Below are positions 1 to 7,714 of a stretch of DNA of 35,012 nt, one piece after another. Each line of letters starts with the position of its first letter. The first letter of the stretch is position 1. Location of the stretch: positions 1 to 35,012 of the forward strand of contig UQDI01000015.1 in NCBI GenBank assembly GCA_900539725.1, in the 5' to 3' direction. Below the pieces are notes generated by a model that worked only from the letters and a program-made list of their open reading frames with translations, had not been told where the DNA came from and did no database searches. The DNA is from an uncultured Eubacteriales bacterium. Its GTDB lineage: Bacteria; Bacillota; Clostridia; Tissierellales; Peptoniphilaceae. The translations under genes and the position numbers were made by a program.

Positions 1-37
1 TGAAAGGAGTTTTTACTTGAAGCTAAAGCTACTTATT

Positions 38-62
38 CCCCCAGCATAGCTGGGGGTTTTAT
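38..62 (+). terminator. Intrinsic terminator-like hairpin, plus strand
   Basis: An 8-bp perfect stem (38-45 with 49-56, CCCCCAGC/GCTGGGGG) with a 3-nt ATA loop is followed by TTTT. It would end a plus-strand transcript entering from the left. No gene is visible in bases 1-37. A second small inverted repeat (TTGTGG/CCACAA, about 62-78) follows, so the pair could instead be the end of a mobile element. Confidence 0.6.
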
Positions 63-80
63 TGTGGTCAACCCACAAGA

Positions 81-108
81 GAAAAGCTGAAGTATTTCTA
101 CCTCAGCT
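81..108 (-). terminator. Terminator of the SLH protein gene
   Basis: On the minus strand, 10-bp arms 108-99 and 94-85 (one G-U pair, GAAA loop) are followed by TTTTC. It lies 26 bases past the stop of the SLH gene, the right position for its intrinsic terminator. Confidence 0.7.
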
Positions 109-133
109 CTTAATCTTATTTAGCTAGTTAATC

Positions 134-2230
134 TTATTTATCGTAAACAAAAGTTTTTAAGTTAACCTTTAGCCAATTTTCTTCAATTGTTCCTTGTCTA
201 GTGTAGTCATGACCATTGCATGCTTCTACAATGTCGTAGAATGCCCAGTGAGTAGGAGTATCAGTAAATCTAAGTATTGCTGATCTATGTTTAGTAATAA
301 AATCTTTATCAGCACGTCTTGCAAGCATTCTATTTGTGATACTAACTACTTCAGCTCTTGTAATTTTGTTTTCAGGCTTAAATGTACCGTCAGGGTATCC
401 ACTTACCCAACCAGCACTTGCTGCCTTGGCTATAACATCGTTAGCCCAGTGAGTGTATGGAACGTCAACAAAACCTTGAAGTCCGCCGCCAAATAGATTA
501 GCAAATCTAGTTGCCATAGCCGCAAACTCAGCCCTTGTTATACTCTTTTCTGGTTTGAAAGTTCCATCAGGATAACCCTTTATTAAACCAAGTTCATTCA
601 TGTAGCTAATAGCTGTTGCAGACCATCTAGTATTTGATAAGTCTTTAAAATTATGATTGTAAATGTGTCCCTTTATTGGTCTTCTTACCATAAGTCTTGA
701 GAACATAACAGCAACTTCTTCCCTTGTCATGTTGTTATTTGGTCTGAATGTTGCGTCCTTATATCCAACCATGTATTGATAGTGGTCATTAATGTTTAGC
801 ATTGGCTCTTCATCAGCTGTTTCACTCTCATCATCATATCTTCTGTCTTTCTTGTAAATAGCATAAACAGTCATGTCTTCATAAACTACAGTGTCGCCAG
901 TAAACGTCATACCGCTTCCGTCAGGCATAGTGTTCCACTCGATAAACTTGTATCCTCTCTTTTCTGAATCTCTTGGCATGTAGCTGTTTTGGTTTATGGA
1001 TTTGCCTTCATAAACTTCTCTTTCATCGTAGTATCTATCGTCGTTAATGAATGTAACAACTGGATTATGGCTTGCTTTTCTTTCTTCAACATTAAATGTA
1101 TAAGAAATTAGATTTGGTTTATTCTTGTCAGCAGCATCGTCTCTGCCAGCGTCTGATTGTTTTGCTGCAAAAACAACAAATCTTCTAATTCCATCTGTTG
1201 TTTTATTAAATTTTAAATTATCTAAAACACTTTCATTTTTAGACAAAATAATATCATACATGCCTGCGATAGAAGCTGTTATAGTATAATTTTTATTATT
1301 TTTAATTGAATTATTAAACTTTATACCCTTAATCTTCAAAGTCACATTTGGATTCCACTTATTAAGAGTGTTATAAAAATCAATATAGTTCTTTGTAGGT
1401 TTGATCTTTTCTTTATATGCATAAAAAATAATTTTCTTTCTATCACTATCATTACTTCTTAACTCTTCATGTGTTAAATTATATCCTTCTAAGCCTTCTA
1501 TTTCAAATTTAGCATCTTCATCAAGTATAACTTCTTTTGGAAAATCTAAAGTAAATGCAAATTTATCATCTTCTCTTGCATACCCATTTCCTTTTTTGCC
1601 TATTTCACTTTGATGTCCATCTGAAATGCCCATTACTAATCCATAAGTGTTCTCGGCTTTAACTAGTGTAGATAAATCAACTGTTAAAGCTAAATCCATA
1701 CTTGCATTATTTTTATAAGTATCTATTGAAGAAGAGTCTCCACTATTAATTTTATACATATCACCATAAATGTTAAAATCATTTACATTCATAATTGTAT
1801 CTTTATTTAAATCAATGTTAAACTCATCCCAGTCATTGTAATGTTTATTATTAGCTTTAAAAGCATTATAGTCTTGATTAAGTAATCTTCTAAAATCATC
1901 AACTATCTTCTTACCACCAGCCATAATTGTACCATCATCACCAAAATAATCAAATAATGCAGCTCTATCAGTTCTAATTCCAGTGTTTAGCCATGGATAA
2001 TAGAATTCATCTACTTTTATATCTGTACCTAATTTAGATTCTTTACTAGGATTTACACCAATAGGAACTGCATTTAGTCCATCTCTCTCAAGTTCAACCC
2101 AATAATTATCTTTTATCCATCCATCAACATCATCTTCTGTTACAGGACTGAATTGTGCATAAGAATTTAATGGTATTACAGATAATATTAATCCTAGTAA
2201 AAGAAAAAGCGAAATAATTTTCTTCTTCAT
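134..2230 (-). CDS. Secreted S-layer-homology (SLH) surface protein with InlB-type repeat
   Basis: A 698-aa exported protein probably anchored non-covalently to the cell wall. Residues 1-26 form a signal peptide (KKK, a leucine-rich core, then SYAQ). Residues about 390-465 carry a Listeria-Bacteroides/InlB_B-type module (RGYKFIEWNTMPDGSG ... VYAIYKK). Three SLH modules fill the C-terminus at about 475-515, 535-580 and 590-640, with the typical GYPDGTFKPE...ITRAEF pattern in the last two and a variant (GYKDATFRPNNNMTREE) in the first. SLH modules bind pyruvylated secondary cell-wall polysaccharide in characterised species. The middle region (about 230-330) resembles the secreted protein encoded just upstream. 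The start follows AAAGGAG and lies 14 bp from the preceding gene, so the two are probably co-transcribed. The ligand or adhesive function is not visible. Confidence 0.85.
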   Translation of the reverse strand: MKKKIISLFLLLGLILSVIPLNSYAQFSPVTEDDVDGWIKDNYWVELERDGLNAVPIGVNPSKESKLGTDIKVDEFYYPWLNTGIRTDRAALFDYFGDDGTIMAGGKKIVDDFRRLLNQDYNAFKANNKHYNDWDEFNIDLNKDTIMNVNDFNIYGDMYKINSGDSSSIDTYKNNASMDLALTVDLSTLVKAENTYGLVMGISDGHQSEIGKKGNGYAREDDKFAFTLDFPKEVILDEDAKFEIEGLEGYNLTHEELRSNDSDRKKIIFYAYKEKIKPTKNYIDFYNTLNKWNPNVTLKIKGIKFNNSIKNNKNYTITASIAGMYDIILSKNESVLDNLKFNKTTDGIRRFVVFAAKQSDAGRDDAADKNKPNLISYTFNVEERKASHNPVVTFINDDRYYDEREVYEGKSINQNSYMPRDSEKRGYKFIEWNTMPDGSGMTFTGDTVVYEDMTVYAIYKKDRRYDDESETADEEPMLNINDHYQYMVGYKDATFRPNNNMTREEVAVMFSRLMVRRPIKGHIYNHNFKDLSNTRWSATAISYMNELGLIKGYPDGTFKPEKSITRAEFAAMATRFANLFGGGLQGFVDVPYTHWANDVIAKAASAGWVSGYPDGTFKPENKITRAEVVSITNRMLARRADKDFITKHRSAILRFTDTPTHWAFYDIVEACNGHDYTRQGTIEENWLKVNLKTFVYDK

Positions 2231-2244
2231 TTATATTTACTCCT

Positions 2245-3000
2245 TTATTTTACAATGCTTATTTCATGTTTTTTAAGTTCAACATCAACTAATTGAGTTC
2301 CGCTAAATTTGTTTCCACCTTTAAATAAAGCACATATACCTTCTGATTTTACTGTGCCTAGAACATTATTTGTGTTACCTGTAACGTCAACTGAATAAGG
2401 AATATTAATTTCTATCTTATGTCCAGTTTGACCTTTTATTGCTTCATACATAGCAAAGAATCCTTTATAGTCATTCCAATTACCTAAATAAAATCTTAAC
2501 TTAAAAGTTTTTCTTTTTTCAGTCTTTACATTAGCAAAATCTTCTACTTCAATTTTACTTACAAGTGTTGTGCCTGATTTAAGTTCAATGTGGTCATAAT
2601 CAATATTAAAGTTATTAGGGAATGTAACATTTAGATCAACAGTTGGAAATTTATCTCCTTTATTAAACATAACAAAGTTTTCTGCTTTCCCAAACCAATA
2701 AACATGACCTTTGTAATCCTTTTCATATTTATTATAAGCCCCTTCAAATAAATCAGTTGCTTCTGCTGAGCCTACAATCTTGCCCTTATAAATAGTTTTT
2801 CCGTCATCATTTGTAAATTCATTTTCTTTAAAATTGTTTACTACATTTGATAAATTAACCCAACCATCAATTTTCCATCCATCTTCTTTGTATCCGCTTT
2901 CAATATTATTTGCAGCAAATACACTCACACTACCCACAATAACTGTAAGCAACATTACTAGAGCTAATGCTAAGCTCATAATCTTTTTTGTCTTTTTCAT
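2245..3000 (-). CDS. Secreted protein of unknown function, partner of the SLH protein
   Basis: A 251-aa protein with a clear signal peptide (MKKTKKIMSLALALVMLL..., cleavage near VFA-AN at about residue 30) and no anchor motif. I start it at 3000 rather than 3048 because AAGGAGGA lies 8-9 bases upstream of this ATG and the signal peptide begins here. The mature part is rich in aromatic residues and Asn. About residues 115-215 (a TFP.NFNI segment, then KRKTFKLRFYLGNW, then HKIEINIPY) resemble residues about 230-330 of the downstream SLH protein (DFPKEV, then RKKIIFYAYKEK, then VTLKIKGI), by eye only. It is probably a secreted or complexed relative of that protein. Expression probably depends on the repeat-containing leader upstream. 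Confidence 0.75.
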   Translation of the reverse strand: MKKTKKIMSLALALVMLLTVIVGSVSVFAANNIESGYKEDGWKIDGWVNLSNVVNNFKENEFTNDDGKTIYKGKIVGSAEATDLFEGAYNKYEKDYKGHVYWFGKAENFVMFNKGDKFPTVDLNVTFPNNFNIDYDHIELKSGTTLVSKIEVEDFANVKTEKRKTFKLRFYLGNWNDYKGFFAMYEAIKGQTGHKIEINIPYSVDVTGNTNNVLGTVKSEGICALFKGGNKFSGTQLVDVELKKHEISIVK

Positions 3001-3033
3001 CTTTGCTTCCTCCTTATATTTTAATTTTTGTAT

Positions 3034-3083
3034 AAAAAAAGTTGACAAAGGACCTACCAGTAACGGTAAGTACCTTTATCAAC
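3034..3083 (-). terminator. Terminator-like hairpin inside the leader (possible attenuator)
   Basis: On the minus strand, arms 3083-3065 and 3058-3041 pair over about 17 bp with one bulge and G-U pairs, and seven T residues (3040-3034) follow directly. This is an intrinsic-terminator shape lying 34 bases upstream of the start codon it would silence. The 3' arm is also complementary to 3202-3210 upstream, which allows an alternative pairing. Confidence 0.65.
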
Positions 3084-3118
3084 TTCAAAAATTACACGAA
3101 AATAAGACAGAAAACTAG

Positions 3119-3177
<59 letters not shown>

Positions 3178-3232
3178 ACGATTTTCTCAAATCAAACATC
3201 TTTTGTCAACTCTTTTCGTTATTTATATCTTA

Positions 3233-3261
3233 ATTATACAACATTTTTTATATTAATTCAA
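3233..3261 (-). promoter_or_regulatory. Sigma-A-type promoter for the secreted protein/SLH operon
   Basis: On the minus strand there is TTGAAT (3261-3256), a 17-bp spacer and TATAAT (3238-3233). Transcription would start near 3226 and run through the ACAG tract and hairpin before the coding region. Confidence 0.75.
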
Positions 3262-3308
3262 TATCTTTTATTCTTAATGATAATAATTTATTGTGTTATA
3301 AAAATTTT

Positions 3309-4289
3309 CTATACATAGGTATTATTTTTTAAATTTTCTCTATACTTTAACAAAATTTCATATATCTCATCAAAGTCTTTGCTCTCGCAGATTGCATTCT
3401 TCACTTTTGCTGAGTTTCTTAAGCCTTTGATGTACTGTAAGAGCTGCTTCTTCATATTATTTTTTAATAGCTCCTTTGGATATAGTTCTAGATCTAGGTC
3501 CATGTGCCTTAGTGCGACGTCTATCTTTTGGTATTCTTCCGAAATATACTCTTCGCCTTTTAAGTAGCTAGCTATCTCTTTAAATAAGAATGGATTTGCA
3601 AGCGCCCCTCTACCTATAGCAACGCCCTCTGCCCCTGTCACTTCAAGTATCTTAATGTAATCATCAAGGCTCACCACATCGCCATTAGCAATAACAGGTA
3701 TATCGACTGTGTCTACAATCTTTTTGATGTAATCCCAATTGGCGCGACCTGTGTAGAAGGCCTCTCTAGTCCTTCCATGAACAGTGATTGCGTCTGCTCC
3801 TGCCTCTTCTATCGCCTTAGCGTTCTCTACGCCATTAAGGTGCTCATCGTCCCAGCCGATGCGTATCTTTACAGTAATGGGCTTAGCTGAGGCGCTCTTT
3901 GCGGCTTTTACCACGCTATAAACTTTTTCTGTATCTCTTAAAAGCGCACTGCCATCGCCATTCTTTGTGATCTTTGGCATGGGGCAGCCCATGTTGATGT
4001 CGATAATGTCTATGTCCATGGCGTTTAAGTGGTCCTCAATCGCTCTCTTATAGTCATCTTCATAGCTTCCAAAGATTTGCACTGCGTAGATGGCTTCGTC
4101 CTTTATTCTCTTAGTTAGATCCAAAGTCTTTTTGTCATCATGAACAAGGCCCTTGACATTAACCATCTCAGAGACTGTCATGCCAGCACCTAGCTCACAG
4201 GCTATGTGCCTAAAAGCGTAGTCGGTGAAGCCCGCCATCGGAGCCAAGACTAGTGAATTTTTTATCTCAAAATTCGATATTTTAAGCAT
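3309..4289 (-). CDS. dusB: tRNA-dihydrouridine synthase
   Basis: A 326-aa FMN-dependent enzyme that reduces specific uridines in the tRNA D-loop. The N-terminus shows the family's LAPMAGFTDYAFR flavin-binding start. It is followed by NMGCPMPKITKNGDGSALL (catalytic Cys in MGCP), the HGRTREAFYTGRANWDYI flavin/substrate loop, IPVIANGDV, and a GVAIGRGALANPFLF phosphate-binding segment, in normal order and length. It overlaps the end of coaX by 8 bp, so it is translationally coupled and the last gene of a panT-coaX-dus operon. Dus near coaX also occurs in the conserved yab/yac region of Bacillus. The symbol dusB is by similarity; which uridine is modified cannot be told. Confidence 0.93.
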   Translation of the reverse strand: MLKISNFEIKNSLVLAPMAGFTDYAFRHIACELGAGMTVSEMVNVKGLVHDDKKTLDLTKRIKDEAIYAVQIFGSYEDDYKRAIEDHLNAMDIDIIDINMGCPMPKITKNGDGSALLRDTEKVYSVVKAAKSASAKPITVKIRIGWDDEHLNGVENAKAIEEAGADAITVHGRTREAFYTGRANWDYIKKIVDTVDIPVIANGDVVSLDDYIKILEVTGAEGVAIGRGALANPFLFKEIASYLKGEEYISEEYQKIDVALRHMDLDLELYPKELLKNNMKKQLLQYIKGLRNSAKVKNAICESKDFDEIYEILLKYRENLKNNTYV

Positions 4290-5058
4290 GATTCATCTTG
4301 TATATTTCATAAAGGCCTAAAAGAGTTAGGTTTGGTTCGATTAGGTTAACATATTCGCTGTACTTCGCAACTTTTTCAGCAAGTCCGCCTGTTGCAACGA
4401 TTAGGACCTCGTCTTTAGTCTTTCCTATCTCTTGTAAAATCTTCTTTATGATGTAGTCCATCTCCCCAATCTTTGAGTTCATAATGCCGCTTTTGATGCT
4501 CTCAACAGTGTTTTTGCCAAGAACGTGCTCAGGCATTTCAAGCTCAACGCGCGGTAGCTTTGATGTCCTCTCAGATAGCGCGTCCATCGATATCTTAAAG
4601 CCCGGCGTGATGATGCCGCCTAGGTAGTCACCTTTTTCATTTAAGTAATGATAAGTGTTTGCCGTACCTAAGTCTATGACTATAGCGGGCTTATTTGTGA
4701 TGGCTCTAACGGCTACTGAGTTTACTATATTGTCCGAGCCAACTTCCTTTGGATTGTCCATAACGATGTTGATCTTTGTCTTAAGGTTGTTGCCGACAAG
4801 CTCTGCGTCGACCCCAAAATACTTTTTGATTGCATCAATCAGTGGTCCTGTCACAGGTGGCACCACCGATGAGATGATGGCTGCATTTATATCTTTCGCA
4901 TCGACTTTTACAAAATCTAAAAAGTCATGAAAGATGATACCATATTCATCCAAAGTTTTGTCCTTATCAGTCGATAGCCTAAAGCTTTCTTTCATATTAT
5001 TATCGTCGAACAAGCCTAAAACTATATTAGTATTGCCGACATCCATTGCTAATAGCAT
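4282..5058 (-). CDS. coaX: Type III pantothenate kinase
   Basis: A 258-aa ASKHA-fold kinase performing the first step of coenzyme A synthesis, pantothenate to 4'-phosphopantothenate. The N-terminal LLAMDVGNTNIVLGLFDD is the family phosphate-binding loop. IDLGTANTYHYLNEKGDYLGGIITPG carries the catalytic Asp and the GGIITPG segment typical of CoaX, and VLIVATGGLAEKVA is the C-terminal adenosine motif. Length matches the family. Its ATG follows AGGAGATAATT, which also overlaps the end of the panT-like gene. Pairing with an ECF S component suggests uptake and trapping of pantothenate by one operon. Confidence 0.95.
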   Translation of the reverse strand: MLLAMDVGNTNIVLGLFDDNNMKESFRLSTDKDKTLDEYGIIFHDFLDFVKVDAKDINAAIISSVVPPVTGPLIDAIKKYFGVDAELVGNNLKTKINIVMDNPKEVGSDNIVNSVAVRAITNKPAIVIDLGTANTYHYLNEKGDYLGGIITPGFKISMDALSERTSKLPRVELEMPEHVLGKNTVESIKSGIMNSKIGEMDYIIKKILQEIGKTKDEVLIVATGGLAEKVAKYSEYVNLIEPNLTLLGLYEIYKMNHA

Positions 5059-5060
5059 AA

Positions 5061-5813
5061 TTATCTCCTCTCAATTGCTAGTACTCTTGAAGCAATAACA
5101 GTCACCGCTACTATGGCTATGATGAGTTCAGGGATTGCGTTTGTTGTTGCAATCGCTAGTATATAGCCCTTCGACGCTCCTGCTTCTAGTCCAAGCGCTC
5201 CCTCTATAAACGTGCCATAGATTAAATACATAAATGAAAGTACAAATCCAGTGTTTACAAGCGTTCCAACGAAAGTCGGTACGACGATGTCAAGTCTGTA
5301 CTTTTTCGAGCCTTTGATTATAAAGGCAAGTATCATAAGCGTAAGCAGCAAGAATACTGCGTTAACCACTTTGATTATGGTCTTGATCTCAGGACTTCCG
5401 ACATATAGGATGACCCATCTTAAGTAGTAGATGAAGATCAGTGTAAACACTGTTAGAGTGATCGCTTTGTTAGTTTTTTCATCTCTTTTACTCATAAATT
5501 TAAATACAAGACCCGATAGTAGTCCAATCAAAACTCTTGGCACAACAGCTATAATCGGGTTTAAAAATACTAGGGATATAGGATTTGGCTTGATGATAGC
5601 ATTGATTATGCTTGTGATGCCAAAAACAAATCCGACTATGGCCCCAATAAGTGGACCTTCTAGTATACCCGCCAAGATGACTGGTATATGTAGTGTCGTT
5701 GCATTAGTTAGGCCAACTGGCACGAAGCCTATCGGCGTAAATGCGAATAGTAGTACGATAGCTATGTATATAGCTGTGTACGCAACTCTTTTTGAGTTCT
5801 TGCTCATGTTCAT
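5061..5813 (-). CDS. ECF transporter S component, probably pantothenate (PanT-like)
   Basis: A 250-aa integral membrane protein with about six hydrophobic segments. SKNSKRVAYTAIYIAIVLLFAFTPIG is the usual N-terminus of ECF substrate-binding subunits, and LHIPVILAGILEGPLIGAIVG is the typical loop (H-I-P-V then G-P). Such subunits capture a vitamin and work with a shared EcfA/A'/T module, which is not in this window. The start at 5813 is chosen because GGAGG lies 7 bases upstream; a longer reading to 5909 would run through the promoter. Substrate assignment as pantothenate rests on the adjacent coaX, not on a specific motif; folate is the main alternative. Confidence 0.85.
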   Translation of the reverse strand: MNMSKNSKRVAYTAIYIAIVLLFAFTPIGFVPVGLTNATTLHIPVILAGILEGPLIGAIVGFVFGITSIINAIIKPNPISLVFLNPIIAVVPRVLIGLLSGLVFKFMSKRDEKTNKAITLTVFTLIFIYYLRWVILYVGSPEIKTIIKVVNAVFLLLTLMILAFIIKGSKKYRLDIVVPTFVGTLVNTGFVLSFMYLIYGTFIEGALGLEAGASKGYILAIATTNAIPELIIAIVAVTVIASRVLAIERR

Positions 5814-5865
5814 AAAATTACCTCCATTCCGGTTCGCTAAGGATACCGTTTGTTTTACGATAAAT

Positions 5866-5895
5866 ATTATAGCACAAAAAGCATCACCATTGCAA
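5866..5895 (-). promoter_or_regulatory. Promoter of the panT-coaX-dus operon
   Basis: On the minus strand there is TTGCAA (5895-5890), an 18-bp spacer and TATAAT (5871-5866). The predicted leader to the ATG at 5813 is about 45 nt and shows no riboswitch that I recognise. Confidence 0.65.
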
Positions 5896-5914
5896 TGATT
5901 AAAGTGCAAGACGC

Positions 5915-5944
5915 AAAAATGCCAAGTTATCTTGGCATTTTTTA
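5915..5944 (-). terminator. Bidirectional terminator hairpin after the acidic repeat protein
   Basis: AAATGCCAAG pairs with CTTGGCATTT (5917-5940, 4-nt loop), with A and T runs on both sides. It lies directly after the minus-strand stop at 5948 and should end that transcript. It is symmetrical and could work in both directions. Confidence 0.8.
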
Positions 5945-5947
5945 TAT

Positions 5948-7585
5948 TTATAGTTTGTCAGCCCAATCGTCTCCGTAATACATCGTTAACCAATAATTAA
6001 TTTTTTCAAATTCATCTTCATCTTCTTTATCATCGTCATAGTCATAATCATATTCATAGTCATTCTCATCTCTAAAATGATATCTGTAATCATTGTCTTC
6101 ATCATCGTCACTATAGCTTGGCCATTCATTAAAATTGTTTTGAAACTCGTTTTGCCTTTTTATTGCATCAAGCTGTTCCTTACTTGGTCCTCTCTCATAA
6201 TAAGTTCCGTCCTTGTCTGTATAAGTATATGTCTTAGCAAATTCAATGTTGTATAGATTTGGATTATCTATATGGTCCATTGGCAGGCCACCACTATTAT
6301 TAATAAACCACTTCTCATGCGGGTGAAGTGAAGCCCATGGTCTTGCTAATAGTTTTTCTCTTAAATCGTAATTATACTCTTCATGATAATCATAAATTCT
6401 CTTGTCACAAGGACCTTGAACAGGCCTTTCTTTTATCGATTTAATAACGCTATCATTATATCCCATATAATATCTTAAAAAGTCCTCACTTATAGATGCT
6501 CTTTTAAATCTGTATTCAGGATCATCATCTGGCTCTAATGCTATCAATCCCTTGTCAATTGCGTCATTATACGAAAGTTCAAAAAATGATACATCCTCTT
6601 CGTTATCAAAATCACTAGGATTGATATAGATGTCATTTAAGCCAGGGTTCTTTTTTAGTTCATATGCACCAAAACTTGTGTATAAAGTATTTCTTCTTCT
6701 ATCGTAAAAGGCTCCACAAACAAACTCATAAGGCACTCCATCTTCGTCCATGGCTGGCCTTAGGTTCTTTTTGAAGATAAACTCTTTTTTATCTGAGCTA
6801 AAGATAAGGTCGCCATACTTAAGCATGTTATAGCCCCTCGAGTCCTTTGGCCCATCCTTCCACATACTTCCACAAGTAGGCTCTTGTCCTAAAACATAAT
6901 GATCATAATCAGCTGAGTGATATATCTTTCTTGGGTCTCTCCTAGTATAGCTCATAAACTCACCTAAAAAATCTCTGTCTGTGAATAATAAATCATGATC
7001 AGCTATTGGCTTTACAAATTTTCTCATGCTTCCTCTATGGAAGTACTCATTAGTCTTTCTTGAAACAAATACTGGAGGAACATACTCCATAGGATTGCCC
7101 TCGCTATCTTGTGGTCTGACAAGCTCACTAAAACCATTTTTATCAAAGTAGACGCACTCGCTAGCGTCTTCACTTATAAACATATCACCAACAAAGAACA
7201 TAGGCCTGCCTTTTGAGTCATGTAGATTATATCCTTGAAAATTAATAAACACCTCGCTTGTGTTAGGGCTTACGAATTGGCCGAAAAATTCATACATAGG
7301 ATTGCCGTAGCTATCTTTCGGTATTATAGTCAGATCCGATATAATTTCATGATATTCACTGCCCTCGCGATTAATGTAGCGTCCATACTGCGATAAAAAC
7401 ATTGGCTCACGCTCTGAATCAAGTGGTGTATATGTTAAGCCATCTTCCTTTGCATACTCATTAGGTCCTAAATTTATGATTTGTTCCTTACCATCGATAT
7501 TAGCTTTACCACATAATTTTTCATTAAAATTGTTTTTAAAGACCGGCGACCCATCTTTATAAACAGTTTTTCTTTTCACTACCAT
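5948..7585 (-). CDS. Unrecognised acidic protein with about seven degenerate 32-37-aa repeats
   Basis: A 545-aa protein that I cannot assign to a family. It lacks a signal peptide and membrane segments, so it should be cytoplasmic. Its N-terminal half is built from repeats headed by a D-[SG]-x-G-x-P-M-like motif: DGSPVF (about 11), DSEREPM (56), DSYGNPM (91), DSKGRPM (123), DSEGNPM (160), DSRGYNM (about 247) and DEDGVPY (about 280). Each is followed by an aromatic-rich stretch and often by a Ser/Thr-x-Glu near position 20. This spacing suggests a beta-repeat fold. The C-terminal 60 residues are extremely rich in Asp, Glu and Tyr (YDYDYDDDKEDEDEFEK). It is a single-gene transcript with an extended -10 promoter (TGGTATAAT, 7629-7624) and its own terminator. 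Its start follows AGGAGG. Confidence 0.8.
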   Translation of the reverse strand: MVVKRKTVYKDGSPVFKNNFNEKLCGKANIDGKEQIINLGPNEYAKEDGLTYTPLDSEREPMFLSQYGRYINREGSEYHEIISDLTIIPKDSYGNPMYEFFGQFVSPNTSEVFINFQGYNLHDSKGRPMFFVGDMFISEDASECVYFDKNGFSELVRPQDSEGNPMEYVPPVFVSRKTNEYFHRGSMRKFVKPIADHDLLFTDRDFLGEFMSYTRRDPRKIYHSADYDHYVLGQEPTCGSMWKDGPKDSRGYNMLKYGDLIFSSDKKEFIFKKNLRPAMDEDGVPYEFVCGAFYDRRRNTLYTSFGAYELKKNPGLNDIYINPSDFDNEEDVSFFELSYNDAIDKGLIALEPDDDPEYRFKRASISEDFLRYYMGYNDSVIKSIKERPVQGPCDKRIYDYHEEYNYDLREKLLARPWASLHPHEKWFINNSGGLPMDHIDNPNLYNIEFAKTYTYTDKDGTYYERGPSKEQLDAIKRQNEFQNNFNEWPSYSDDDEDNDYRYHFRDENDYEYDYDYDDDKEDEDEFEKINYWLTMYYGDDWADKL

Positions 7586-7623
7586 AAACTACCTCCTGTA
7601 TTAATATAAATATCCTTATAATA

Positions 7624-7631
7624 ATTATACC
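7624..7631 (-). promoter_or_regulatory. Extended -10 promoter of the acidic repeat protein
   Basis: On the minus strand TGGTATAAT is present, without a convincing -35 box. It lies about 40 bases before the ATG at 7585. Confidence 0.5.
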
Positions 7632-7651
7632 ATATTTATAGCTAAAATAAG

Positions 7652-7679
7652 AAAAAAGCAGCCAATATAATGACTGCTT
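7652..7679 (-). terminator. Terminator of the DUF819 gene
   Basis: On the minus strand, AAGCAGTCA pairs with TGGCTGCTT (7679-7656, one G-U, 6-nt loop), followed by TTTTTTC. It lies about 35 bases past the stop at 7715. Confidence 0.8.
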
Positions 7680-7714
7680 ACTCTGTAATAATATAGTTTA
7701 CTAATTAATTCTTT

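Noticed and set aside
38..62. Possible CRISPR repeat
   Set aside because: The palindrome occurs once, with no spacer-repeat pattern nearby and no cas gene.
5814..5909. N-terminal extension of the ECF S component
   Set aside because: The extra residues are encoded across the promoter and leader, and the better ribosome binding site is at the ATG at 5813.
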